A stretch of DNA of 64,000 nt, taken from assembly GCF_032362555.1 (NCBI RefSeq), contig NC_083506.1, positions 6,557,501-6,621,500 on the forward strand, written 5' to 3'. Position numbers and translations under genes: made by a program. The first letter of the stretch is position 1. Each line of letters starts with the position of its first letter. The notes under the pieces were generated by a model. The model did not search any database, was not told where the DNA came from, and was given only the letters and a program-made list of their open reading frames with translations. The stretch is from Amyelois transitella (Eukaryota; Arthropoda; Insecta; Lepidoptera; Pyralidae). Of the stretch, positions 1-11,715 are shown piece by piece.

Positions 1-359
1 TAATTTACGAAGCCAGTATGATATGAATTTTAAATTGGTGAAGGGTGCAGTGCAGAGCGTGGCTTCTAAAATCGCTTGGGTAACAAAATAAAAGCTAAAG
101 AGAATTGTAACTTTACGATAAATTCAGAAGACCTTACAATTTTCTTCCAATTCAGCTTAGATTAACGAAATAGTCTAGCATAACCTTGTAACTCTTCTGT
201 AGGTATGTCTTCTTTATTGAGGGGTGATAATATTTATGCCAACTTCTTAAAGACCATTAATTAAGTAAATACATAGTTTAAAAACAATTTTTGTGAGTTA
301 TTTTAATATATACTATATATACTACATGATTGTCATACACATCCCGCAACTATTCCCAA

Positions 360-640
360 TTAATGTTATAAATGCTAGTAAGTTAATTTGTCTGTATGTT
401 TGTTTCTTTTATATCACGTACATATATATAATTAAGAGTCTGGCGTAAGACATAGAGTACCTTTCATCCCGTTATAAACTATAGTTCCCTTGGGATTTGC
501 GAAAAACCTGTATTCTTTTATAAAAAGCGCTAAATTCGTCGCTTTTTGCTTTTTGTTGGTGGTGCTTATTTCGTCGGTTTTTGTAAATGGCTTTAAATTT
601 GTTGCTTTTCGTAAATAGCACTAAATACACGCGGACAAAG
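360..640 (+). repeat. Diverged short interspersed repeat
   Basis: Shares gttataaatgctagtaagtt, cccttgggatttgcgaaaaa and gcgctaaattcgtcg with the 28.7 kb copy. The minus-strand 91-codon frame across it looks fortuitous. Confidence 0.45.
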
Positions 641-1484
641 CTGTGGTTAAAAGCTAGTACTATAATCGCGGTAGTAAATTTATTCGTTTGTGCGATACCA
701 TGAAAACTTGTTAAAACTTGATACAAATATAGTTTAGACCTTGGCAAAAGACATAGACTTTTTTATTACTACGGGTCTGGAAAAGCGTGCGTAAGCTAGC
801 ATATATTTCTTGCTTTTTAATTTTTCTCTCAATCCATTATAAAAAATATATACATAAGTTATACATCTGCATTCCCTTTATTTAATGGCTGGGAGCAATC
901 GCTGCCGCACACCGCATCCCACAGCAGGAGAACTGCGACACTCGACTCTGTACCTACCGTGCTACAAAATAAATTCAAGAATCATTTTATTTAATAGCAG
1001 AAACACGTACAAGCATCCAATTTTTAAATTTTAAATGATTTAGTCACAATCACCATATTACTTCAATTTTAAAGAAAACTATTGTCCAACAGGACATTAT
1101 CCCTTTGCGGATTTTTTTTAAATTTATTATGTGATCCGTACTTACTTTACAGTAAATGCCATGGTATGTATTACATAATAGAATACATATTAGAATAGGT
1201 ACCATCTTCAGATACCTATATTACAATTATAAGAGTATGCAAACAACGAATAGACTTGAAACGCATAGACTTGAGTTGTATTGGTAAATTGTTGCAGAAA
1301 ACCTGGAGAATTAAGCAGATGTTGTAAATCAATAATACTCGTAAGAAATAATTATATTTTAAATGACTTCTTTGCTTACAAATATTGGATAACTCATTCA
1401 GGCAATTAGCTAGCAACCTAACTTGAATCTTGAATCTTGAATGAATCTTATTTAATTCCAGATTACTAAATTTTCAAGTATGAG

Positions 1485-1570
1485 CGAAGTAGGCGGATAG
1501 AACACCAGGCCCCGAAACATTGCGGCAGAGGGTGCAACTGGGAACACGCAAAGACAAGTGAGAGATTGAA
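1485..1570 (-). repeat. Low-copy repeat with ttgcaccctctgccgcaatg core
   Basis: On the minus strand it matches the + strand at 4185-4262 (cagttgcaccc, then cggg-cctgg). Identity unknown. Confidence 0.4.
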
Positions 1571-2547
1571 GTCTTCGAGTCTGATAATTTAATTAATTGG
1601 ACTATTGGTTTTATCAACCTCGTTAAGGATACAGACATGATATGTGATATATACGTGTGTTTATATTTTTCTAAAGCAATTCCGTAATTTAACATTCTTG
1701 GCCAGTCTTGCCTCCGTTTATATATCGGACGCGATGCAAAGTAATCAAAGATGGTGTTAAACTTTACAGATGTGTTAAAGCACATTTAGGATAATCTTGT
1801 GTAAGTCCAATGTTCCCCCTGAGTCCTTTCACTTTATCACTGTCAGTTATGTAGATTTGGAAAAAAATAGTATATTATTGTGTATTTTTATTAATCAACT
1901 ATTTCTATAGGCTACAACGATTTTATAACGCCAGGAGGAAGAAGATTGGTAAATTGAAAGTTATTGAATTTAAAATTTATGAATTAAGTATATATATTAT
2001 GAAGTGAATGAAAATAGGTAGACCAAAGCCCGAGCGTATACTTATAACATCGAGTACGTAACTTAATTTTCGTTAATACATATCAGACGAAAACTTAAAA
2101 TAGCAGTAACTAGACTTGTCAGGTGTACGAACATCGATCCGAAAACGGGAGATTTAAAAATGTATTCTACAAGGGCAAAGCACCCCTAATGCTCGCAAAT
2201 TAAAAGGCGCGCCTCTCCCTTGGGACTACTATTTTGTGCCGGTAAAGATTTGCAGGGGTTGCATAGTCCATTCTCTATGGTCGACAAGCTACAATCGATC
2301 ATTAATTACGTTTAGTCACATTTACGCACCACATGTTAACTTTTGCGGGTGACTAAGCCCTTTACTTGTATTTACTACAAAACGACGTTGATTTTGTCAG
2401 GTTTATCCACAGCTGACTGTACATTGTAATGTACAATTGTGATGTGCAAAAATGCCGTTCTTAAGTAGGTATATACCTACCTAAAATTCCTATTTTATAC
2501 AATATTCAGCAGACTAAAATAAAAAAATAAGTGCACGTGCAGATGGT

Positions 2548-2565
2548 GCTACGAATATTCGTAGC
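2548..2565. repeat. 18-bp perfect palindrome gctacgaatattcgtagc
   Basis: Self-complementary with no loop. Nearby gtgcacgtgc is also self-complementary. Could be a dimeric factor site; nothing else supports a role. Confidence 0.6.
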
Positions 2566-3830
2566 GTCATTATGTTGTTTCGTAGTACTCGCCTACGAAA
2601 ATTAAAAGTGTAAATACAACGTGAACTATCATTATTTAGTTACATCATTGAAAAGTTTTATGTTTTCACATAATTTTATTCAGATTTCAATTATATTTGA
2701 ATTTAATACTTGAAACAACCTTTGAACTTAAATGGCTTAAGTTGCCATAGAAATTCATGATTTATTTTTTTGTTTGTATCATAAAATTGAGTAAGGTGAA
2801 CAATAAGTTTCTAAATCACATAATACGGGAGATATGGAGGCGGAATTGTTGATAGAAGTGGAGTGTGTGGAGATAAGCATCTGCTGAGTGGTCCCCTTAT
2901 GTTTTCCGATCGAGGCGCTCGCTGTTGCTATTAATTTCTGAACCCCATCGCACAGCTAATATAGAAGCTTGGACATAATGTGATTATATTTGCAAGTAAG
3001 ATGTGTACAGAACTTTATCTCCACGGAGTGTGACGTTTTCGAGTTACTAAGAACTGAATGAACAACTATGTGAAAACACTTTACACCATTTCCGCAGAGT
3101 GTGACGTTTTCTACTTAAGAAGAGCAAAACGAATAATATTCTAAACATTCTCACGCAATGACAAGCATATAAACATTACTTTATTTAACTTTAAATAGAT
3201 ACAAGTAATAAAATGACAAAGTAAACTTTCTCGTCACCTTGACTTGCCAATAAGGAGCACGTCCCCGAAATGTAAAATGAGGGGAGACGTTAATAAAAAT
3301 TCCACGCTGAAACAACAAATTAAACGAAGCCGAGCCACTCGAAAAGCCATAAGTACTCATCTCAATTGCCGCCGATAAGAAATCCAAGCCTCGCCAATGT
3401 ATTCTCGGCACGTTTCGGCTCACGGTTTTTTCTCGCTATGCTACTGTGGCGTTTAAAACGAATTGACTCTTAAATTCTTCAGAATGAAATGTTGTCGGAG
3501 TTTTATTAAATCGAGTGTAACCATTCCTGACATTACGCAAATGGCGGGTCCTCCCCTACATCTGTCGCAGGGATGCACCCCCTTAATAAGTGTTAACGCT
3601 CGCCGGCTGCGATGAACACTCAGTCCCGACTGAGGCTAAATCTCTACAAATTCTTGATACAAATTAATGCTGCGGGAGGACTCCGCGGCTGTGTCTTGTA
3701 ATTTAATTTCGTAATGTTGTACGCTTTTTGGTACTTGCTTAAGTGCAAAGTACTCGTAAAATAAACCTAGAGAATTAAAACACTTTTATTGACTCCAAAA
3801 AATTCATACCGCGAGCAGTAAGAACTGATA

Positions 3831-3926
3831 TACATACATACACATAGTCACGTCTATATCCCTTGCGGGGTAGACAGAGCCAACAGTCTTAAAAAGACTA
3901 ATAGTCCACGTTCAGCTTTTTGGCTT
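3831..3926 (-). repeat. SINE-like repeat (family S), truncated copy
   Basis: Family S is a ~265-bp repeat present at least 15 times here; a full unit runs from gccgtgtggttcccgg through aggcgactaagggatagg, agccaaatagctgaacgtgg and accccgcaagggatat to a (TATG)n tail. This copy keeps only the tail-proximal third. Confidence 0.75.
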
Positions 3927-4184
3927 ATATTAGAACTTATTATATTTTCTCAGTTAATGGGCATACAACATTATTATTACAGATATAATAGTTACTTCTC
4001 AGTCCACGTAGATTGTCTAGTATAAAGCTTAATTCGAAAATTTCAAGAAAAAGGAAGTGGTGTTCAGATCTTGTGACTATGGGCTATCTGTTTCTATAGA
4101 TTCATATCAGCCTTATAGATTCTTAAAAATACTTTTCTAGCAAGAAACTAAAGATTTTTGAATTCTAGAAGTTTTAGGAAAATC

Positions 4185-4262
4185 TCTCCCTCTCTAATCT
4201 TCGCGTATTCTCAGTTGCACCCCCTATCACTATGGTTCGGGACCTGGCGCCCCGCTTTCTAA
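4185..4262 (+). repeat. Second copy of the low-copy ttgcaccc repeat
   Basis: See the partner on the minus strand at 1485-1570; a weaker relative may lie at 31590-31640. Confidence 0.35.
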
Positions 4263-5194
4263 TATGAGCTAAAAAGAACGATGTTGTGTATTATTTAAGA
4301 GTCCTAGATAGTTAATTTATCAAAGTCTTATACTTTTCCTTTAGGTGAATATGTAGTGATGAATTTAGGTGCATTGACTAACATTAGAACCACACTTGAA
4401 AATTACATTTGATTTTTCAACCTTCATTCTAGATGTAAAGTTTTCGCATTTTTCATAATTGTAAGATTTGAAACAAATGTTCTTGGGTATTTATTGGGGC
4501 CAGTTACCACAATAGATTATAACATATTTGTTATTACATACAATACTTTACAATTCACTAGGTTAATATTGTTTAAGTTCCTGTAATATTTTTGAAACCA
4601 GCTATTGCCCGCAACTTCATAAGCATTTAAAAGAAATCTGACATAAATGTTGAACCCTAGCATTGTCCCTTTAGAGGGGTAGGGGGTATTGTTTTATACC
4701 TGTTTACAAAAATAGCAAATCGGTGCAATAATTTTCGCGTGATACGAGTACAAACACATAGCCAGACAGAAATTCTTTAAAATCAGATTTGGCTTTTGTT
4801 GGTCATTTAGAGATCGCCTATTCTCTCAAGTACAAACAGGTTAGTTACAATTTTATTATATATATGGATTGATATAAAGGTAAACAACCTATATAACTGC
4901 TGAAAGTCCAATCTGTATGCTAAATTTCGCTTATGTCAATATCCTCTCGTAGGTTCTATCATTTGAATTACGTTGCCTCGATACGAAAATAAAAATGATT
5001 GCGATGAAACGAAAATAACATGGAATAAGTTAATTAAGTCCAACTGTATTAAAGTAGTGTGTGTCCATATGTGGATAAGTGTATCACTTAAAGGCTGTAG
5101 GCATGCATGCTTATTCGTACTGATTATAAAAATAATATTATACAAATTGCAATTCATTTCTATTTTTCAGACCATTAACCCTGGACAATAACAC

Positions 5195-5560
5195 GGCGGC
5201 GGAACGGCGCGAGTAAAATAAACGCCAGGGGAAATAGTTCGGAACTGGTATCATCGTTGCAAATGTAAATGAACAATTAAAGCGCTCGCCGTGGCCAGGA
5301 CAATGATGATAATTATTTTAGTTTGGTGTCGGCGCGGTTGTCAGTCCAGCCGACGCCCGCCCGCCCGTTGGAATGCTCCTCGGACCCCTATTTTCGCCAT
5401 TAAACAACGACACTTCTGCTGTTCGTAAATTATTATCAGCTAGCGCTTTCATTACTCGGTCTCAACAAAGGATCTCAAATGTACGTAGTGATTCAACTTC
5501 GATTCGAGTGCGCCTCCTCCGCTATTGTTAACGCCCAAAATCGCGGCTCATATTAGGCCC
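5195..5560. promoter_or_regulatory. GC-enriched nonrepetitive noncoding block, enhancer-like
   Basis: Mixed-composition unique sequence with CpG clusters (gacgcccgcccgcccg) and AT-rich homeodomain-type words (aattatttta, taaattattatcagctagcg). No frame is protein-like. Role inferred only from composition. Confidence 0.25.
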
Positions 5561-5860
5561 GAGGTGAAATTTTGATTAATTCGTTACAGTGTTCACAGTT
5601 ATCGGTAGTTCCAGCCGAGGAACTTCAATGAAAGGACAGCCAGAGCTTTCAAATAATTGCATTGCTGTAATTTCAGACAGTGTTGCATTGTTGGATTGGC
5701 TGTGTTGTTAGCTATTTTAGTGTAAATGAAAATTAAACATAGTCGTAATTGGTATCATTTTTTTAAATATTATGCTGATTTTGGACAGCCTTGCTACAAA
5801 CCCCTTAAAGGTAGTAACTTCAATTTGGCATGGCCTGTATTCCCACAGGAACAAAAACCA

Positions 5861-6012
5861 ACATACCTACAAACAAACATATGTCACATCTTTATCCCTT
5901 GCGGGGTAGGCAGAGCCAAAAGTCTTGAAAAGACCGAAAGGCCACGTTCAACATTCAGTTTTTGGCTTTATGATGGATACGAAATTCAAATAGCAGCTTC
6001 CAAACCCTTCGC
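5861..6012 (-). repeat. SINE-like repeat (family S), partial
   Basis: Tail-proximal half with tatcccttgcggggtagg and a diverged remainder. A 127-codon open frame across it has no protein-like support. Confidence 0.7.
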
Positions 6013-6149
6013 ATACAACAAAAAAAAGTTTCAAACGCGAACGGAGCTATGGGCAGCCGTCTACGTATTCGTATTTTTTTTTATTTCGTTAATTAAATGC
6101 TTGAAGTAATAGGTACAGTTTTGTAAATAATCGATCACAATGTACATTA

Positions 6150-6560
6150 ACAGTGCAGCACACAATACTCGTACCAGCAATAACTGTAATTTATTATTTT
6201 GTCTTCAATTATCACCAAATTTGCCGCACTGATTGGCACAATTATTTTAATATTATTTACTTTAACGAATTCCTCGGCATGACACGTCCACGGCAAATTC
6301 GTCACTAATTAAATTTCATTGATTCAAAGCTCATTTTGCGAAGTGCGTCGAATGCCTACATATCAGTGGCCGCGGGAGTTGCAGGCGAATGCAAATGGTT
6401 CGCATTTGGTGGTGCTGGAATGCTTTCAACTCGCGTAATTCAGTTAAACGAGTAATTTATGACTAGCCGAATTACTGGCATCACTGTGCCACCCGTCTAG
6501 CGTTAACAACAATGCAATCCATACGCGATACCAATTTGATAAATGCAAATTATTGTGATT
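6150..6560. promoter_or_regulatory. Nonrepetitive noncoding block with octamer-like site
   Basis: Contains cgaatgcaaatgg (octamer-like ATGCAAAT) and several TAATT words, with no repeat signature and no protein-like frame. Candidate conserved regulatory DNA; weak. Confidence 0.22.
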
Positions 6561-6906
6561 TAAGTACTTAACGATATAACAACCCGGCTGAAAATAACTT
6601 TTATGATTTCGTATGTTTAAAAGGGGATTGATTCTTTGTTTAGTTTAAACACTTGAAATATTGACACAAACATAATGTATTTGTAAAGCTGCTTTAAACA
6701 GATAGTCACCACACCTTTTAATGTTCTCAATCATAAATTGTCATTGTACTCAAATCGATAAAAAAAAATAATTAGAGATATTTAGAGATCGTTTATTGCT
6801 AGAAAATTGGAAACCTTAAATTGAAGTTCTAAATATTTCGGAAAGGAAACGGGAGATTTTGATTAAATTTTAAAAACAACTCGCATCCCGGTCGTAACAT
6901 ACCTAA

Positions 6907-7290
6907 ATACATAAAATCACGTAATTTTCCCAGATGAGGTAGGCAAAGACATCGTTCCACTTACCACAATCTCTGCATTCTTCTTTCGCTTCATCCACAT
7001 TCATAACTCTGTTTCATGCAAGCTCGGCAGTTTCAGGTACACTAAACCTGACCTTTTGCCAGGATATCCTTAATTTGATCAAGGAACGTTCGTCTAGGCA
7101 TTCCCACTCCTAGCTTTCCATCCACACTCTCACATAGTCAACCTGCTTTCATTCATCCTCTCCACATGACCAAACCATCTTAATATACTCTTTTTTATTC
7201 CTGTAACTTGATCTTCTTTCACATCACAACATTCTCTTATCACGTTGTTTCTTATCCGGTCACTCAATTTCACAGCGATCATACTCCTAG
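6907..7290 (-). pseudogene. RTE-like LINE 3' fragment, older copy
   Basis: Nucleotide-level similarity to the SMNDC1-intron copy is easy to see (shared ttcgcttcatccacattcat, tttgatcaagg, cttcccact and accaaaccatct). No long frame survives. Same orientation as the 34.7 kb copy. Confidence 0.65.
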
Positions 7291-7720
7291 ATCATATACT
7301 TTATTGCAATGTTGTATTAATACATAATTAATTTATTATATTAAAATTATTTTTAAAAAGCTTAATTGCTTACAAGTATTACACTTAATTGCACATATGT
7401 ATGTATGCGTATTATTGTAACACACCTATAGGTATTTTCGAAATAAGTAACAATACACCAGACTTTTAAATCTTAATACAGAGCTGCTTGTTTTAAACAC
7501 ATAAAGTATTTATTCACATTATGTACGAATGTAGGTGTTGTTCTATACAGACGCCGCCCACTCGTCATTCTTAATAAATAACGATTATAATGAAAACCGT
7601 CGTAGCACTAATAATATATAAGAAATATTTACAGGAATTTTCCTGTAATATGTACCGTGTAGTTTCTGGCACTTTGGGATACATAGGTACTATCGTGCGC
7701 GTTTAATACCTACCTGTATT

Positions 7721-7893
7721 ATCGTACTTATATTATAAATGCGAAAGTTTGTGAGTATGGATGCACTTTCACGCAAAAACCCAGTAGTAGCTGAAGACCT
7801 AGAATAACATATAAGCTACTTTTTATCCCGGAGTGACCGCGGGATTGATAGGGTTTCCATGCGGACGAAGGCGCGGGCGGCCTCTAGTTTATC
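7721..7893 (+). repeat. Short interspersed repeat ending in GCGGGCGGCCTCTAG
   Basis: Contains attataaatgcgaaagt, tactttttatcccgg and a cgcggacgaag-type end, a pattern seen in many lepidopteran short repeats. Older relatives lie at 28703-28900 and about 360-640. Confidence 0.5.
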
Positions 7894-8325
7894 ATCTATA
7901 CATAAAATAAAACAGTAAAAATTATTTGTCTGTACATTTAGTATTTTTGACTGAAATGGATAGAGGAACACTTAGAATGAATAATAGAAAGCAAAAATAT
8001 ATTTATTTAATTTCTTGTCTGTCTGTCTGTCTGTATGTATGATCACGATTATCTCCAAAAGTACTGAACCGATTTACTTCAAACTTTCACCAATTGCTTT
8101 GTTTTAACTCAGAACATTTAAAGTTTGTTTCATCAAAATCGGTTCACTAAAAAAAAGTTATCGACATTTGAATGAACTCAAGGCATGAGTTTGCCTGCAA
8201 ATAAGTTACGAAATTTAAAATTCAAAGTCATTTATCATTGTACGACGGCATAATACCTATAACATATAAATATATGTGAAATTCAGTTTAATAATATTCT
8301 GGTTTTGCCGCACATAACATGCGTA
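7894..8325 (+). repeat. CTAGCTG-type interspersed repeat
   Basis: Same family, opposite orientation to 61826-62400: shares aataaaacagtaaaaat, gaaccgatttacttc, ggcatgagtttgcc and gcacataacatgcg. Contains ctgtctgtctgtctg. Confidence 0.65.
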
Positions 8326-8368
8326 ATTCTCACGTAAAAAGATTTTTGGTTTGTTAGTCTACTTTAGT

Positions 8369-8632
8369 ACCGTGTGTTTCCCGGCACCAATACAAAAAGA
8401 ATAGGACCACTCCATCTCTTTCCCATGCATGTCGTAAAAGGCGACTAAGGGATAGGCTTACAAACTTGGGATTCTTTTTAGGCGATGGGCGAGCAACCTA
8501 TCACTATTTGAATCTCAATTCTATCATTAAGCCAAATAGCTGAACGTGGCCATTCAGTATTTTCAAGCCTGTTAGCTCTCTCTACCCCGCAAGGGATATA
8601 GACGTGACCATATGTATGTACCTATGTATGTA
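8369..8632 (+). repeat. SINE-like repeat (family S), near full length
   Basis: Complete from cgtgtgtttcccggcacc to a TATG-rich tail; a tRNA-like SINE follows immediately at 8633. Confidence 0.85.
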
Positions 8633-8760
8633 CCACGGCAACGGCCTCGATGGTCCCGTGGTTGGCGCGTGAGACTGTGAAGTTGTCGGTCCAAGTTCGA
8701 GCCCGAACATAAACAAGATATTTATTTTATTAAAAATATTTTTTTTGTGTTGTTTGAGTA
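8633..8760 (+). repeat. tRNA-derived SINE-like sequence
   Basis: A pol III B-box-like AGTTCGAGCCC (about 8691-8701) and an upstream tggttggcgcgtgag A-box-like segment are followed by an A/T-rich 3' region. The match to a specific tRNA is not clear. Confidence 0.4.
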
Positions 8761-8795
8761 TTTTATTTAAAAAAACTGAAAATCAAAATACTACA

Positions 8796-8962
8796 TATAA
8801 TAAAACGGTAAAAATATTTTGTCTGTACATTTAATATTTTTTAATATTTTGACTGAAACGGATAGAGAATTTTTTTTTACATTTTTGTCTGTCTGTCTGT
8901 ATCTGTATGATCAAGATTGAACTCGAAATTTACGCGGACGAAGTCGCGGGCAACAGCTAGTA
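8796..8962 (+). repeat. CTAGCTG-type repeat, short copy
   Basis: Begins taataaaacggtaaaaat and ends gaagtcgcgggcaacagctag; nearly the same as 62401-62540. Confidence 0.65.
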
Positions 8963-10205
8963 ATAAATAATACAGGTATTAAACGCGTACGCAACGTACC
9001 TTTTATCTTGGATTTTTATGTATATAGCTCAGTGACCACGGATCATTGCAACATGATTCAAAATGTCCGAGATGTGTAAAATAAAGGTACGTACGTTATA
9101 AATAGTATAATGCAACGCGATAGTTAAAAATCAGTTACTTTAGATTAGAACCACTACTTCTTTTTTCAATGGTTATAGTAAAAGGCGACTAAGTGAAGAT
9201 GCTCGTGACCCTTACAAGAGTCGCCTACATGGTATTTTATATAACTTAGTCATGGTTACAATTCCAAAGTTTGATATGGATTTCAATGAAAATCTTTTCA
9301 CAATGAATAGATGAAATAGCCTTATAACTGATTTTTATTACAATAACTAACAAAAAAATAATAATTTTATCGTTAATTTATTTCATGCAGTGGGTTTTTG
9401 CATTAAATAAATTAAAAATAAAATAAAGATAATCTAAGTTGTATGAAAATTTAGTCTAGCCTCTTGTAAAATATTCAAACCTTACGCTATTATATGTTAC
9501 TAAAATAAGAAATTCAATTAAATAAATCAAACCGTTTAGTGGTTTCAACCTCAGATTTGCATGATTTCGGTTATGCTCTGATAATGTAGCTTTGTGTCGC
9601 AGTCGGGCACTTTTCTAATAATAAATCTGTAGTTAAAGCAGAAGATCAAAAAACATATTTTTTGTGAATCAAGTATTTTAAAAGTGATTGAGCTACCATT
9701 GAAAAATAATCTTTTCTCTTTAAATACACAGAAGTCCAAAAAATACGCGTTACGTATTACGTTCTGATTAATAAAAACGATTCAATAAAAAACACTTCGT
9801 AAATCAAAAATCGAGATAATTTGTCATTTTATTTCGATTTCTTTAATAAAAATACAAAGGTTTTATTTTCCATATTTCGCCGTCGTCTGCCATATAGACG
9901 TTCGTATACCTACCTAAATAAATTATTTTATGTTATTACCTATACTTAAGTAAATAAATAGTTTTAATAGGTTACCTACCCCTCATAATTTTAAGTAAGT
10001 AAATTATTAAATAAGTATTTTATAGATTTCATTAAAAAACAAAAAAAGCTCAAATTACTGTCAATACCGTTAAAAAAAAACTACTTAGTTACCACAAACA
10101 AACTAGAGAAATAGGCCAAAATTTATGGTTCCAATTTTTATTTTTAGCCTTTTTATTACATACGCAATTCACTCAATACTCAATACGCCTTTTAAAAACA
10201 ATATA
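8963..10205. other. Noncoding A+T-rich stretch; nothing recognised
   Basis: No coding signal, no clear repeat ends; scattered lysine-codon-rich short frames only. Confidence 0.5.
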
Positions 10206-10416
10206 CTTACATACATACATATTATGACGTCTTTATCCCTTGCGGGATAGACCGAGCCGACAGTCTTAAAAATACCGACAGGCCATGTAGGCCACTAGCC
10301 CATTGCGTACAAGAATCCCAAATTATTGGCCTATCCCGTAGTCGCCTTTTACGACATACATATGAGAAAGAGATGAAGTGGTACTATTCTTTAGTGCCAG
10401 AAACCACACGGCACTA
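10206..10416 (-). repeat. SINE-like repeat (family S), internally deleted
   Basis: Both ends are present (catacata tail at left, ccacacggcac head at right), but the middle is shortened and diverged. Confidence 0.75.
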
Positions 10417-10597
10417 AAGAATATAAATATAATCCTTATCAATTTAGACATAAAAAACAACTTTTTACAAATTCTGAGTATACTATATCACAGGGGTTCT
10501 AAGAGGTTATCACCAGTACTTTTATCACTGTTTGTAATAACTCATTTAAACATCCTGAATGTAAGTAAATTCAGTAAGCGCGCGCTATGTACCTATT

Positions 10598-10826
10598 AGT
10601 AAAAATTTACCGATTTTTCAAGACTTTTTCTAAAGTTTGAATAGTTTTGAACATTTAATTTAATTAAACTAAAGAAATAAAAATAAAATACATAATATAA
10701 AATCAAGAAATTTGAAAAAATAAAATAACATAACATTAAGAAATTTTATATTATTTCTTTAGAAATTTCTTTCGAAATGCTATTCAAACTTTAGAAAAAG
10801 TCCTCAAAAATCGGTAAATTTGTAAA
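10598..10826. mobile_element. Foldback/MITE-like inverted repeat, ~45-bp arms
   Basis: The left arm (accgatttttcaagactttt, then tctaaagtttgaatag) and right arm (ctattcaaactttagaaaaa, then gtcctcaaaaatcggt) are complementary with one or two mismatches; inner A+T-rich segments also pair (ctaaagaaat / atttctttag). Confidence 0.65.
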
Positions 10827-11105
10827 TAGTTAGGGCATTACCTAATAATAAACCTTAATATTACTTATTCATAGTACCTACCTACTGACAGGCAGTACTT
10901 ACTAATAATTTTCTACACCTTGCAGAAAATAGATTAAGTAGGATACCTTTTACACCTATGGTATAGTTTAAACGTTTATATACGTTGATATAGTTTTCTA
11001 CATTTTAATTTGAGTTTCATTTTCCCAAGTAAGAGCTAGTTAGTAGAGTTTCGGATCACTTTTTCTCTCTTCATTGGTCAAGTACCTACTTACCTGAATT
11101 TGTGA

Positions 11106-11715
11106 GTGTATTGTCTCCAAGACCTGTCGAAGTGTCAACATCGGCATGGGCGTCGGCAGCGGCAAGCGAGAAAACAGCGGCGCATGCCCATGCGCAGCTC
11201 GCTAGAACGAGCCGCGCTCGCGATCCGCTTCCGCAACCATTGTGGCGGAACTTGGCCATATCACATCACCAACTTTGAACGTTTTTTTTTCTAGTGACCA
11301 CTTAAAACTTTAAGTTTCTTTCTAACTTTTAAAGAGTTTTAATGCAGATAAAATAACAATTCGGGTTAAGTTTAAATTTATATGGTAGTGTCTGTATCGT
11401 AATCAGTATCTTGAGAAGTTTGAGAAGCACGGTCGTATGCAGTCGCAGCGGGCGCGACGTGCAGCGGGAGCGGATCGACGGTGAATATGCGGCGTGGTCG
11501 CGACAGCACTGTCCACGAGCACACATCGCGCCCGCGTCCGGCTCCATCGGAGTCGCATCGTCTGGCAGCAGGCCGCGAGGAGGGCCGCTGCGCACGCAGG
11601 ACCCTCGCCAACCAATCGCACCGCGGGGGAGGGACCGCGCGTAAGACGGACGGAAGTATATGCGAAGGCCTATGTACAGATGATAGCGGACAGGTGGTTT
11701 CGCGGCCGTAATTAG
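11106..11715. promoter_or_regulatory. Two GC/CpG-rich islands with CCAAT motif, function unknown
   Basis: 11120-11250 and 11410-11705 are GC-rich and CpG-dense against an A+T-rich background. The second holds ccaaccaatcgcaccgcggg (about 11607-11626), a CCAAT box next to GC-rich sequence, and open frames on both strands (such as 11489-11710 on +), none with recognisable protein. It may be a promoter with a noncoding first exon; no spliced partner is visible. Confidence 0.35.

Larger units (their letters stand above)
1..3830. other. Noncoding, A+T-rich; no gene recognised
   Basis: Apart from the short repeats and palindrome listed, I see only short frames without protein character. 2860-3700 is less A+T-rich and not obviously repetitive. 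Confidence 0.55.

Noticed and set aside
5726..6109. 127-codon open frame on +
   Set aside because: It runs through a family S repeat copy; no protein-like conservation.
8010..8040. CRISPR-like or regulatory (CTGT)n array
   Set aside because: A simple tetranucleotide run inside the CTAGCTG-type repeat; CRISPR arrays do not occur in animal genomes.
11329..11715. Overlapping 70-90 codon frames on both strands in the GC-rich island
   Set aside because: Open on five frames at once because GC-rich DNA has few stops; arginine/alanine-rich products with no family.
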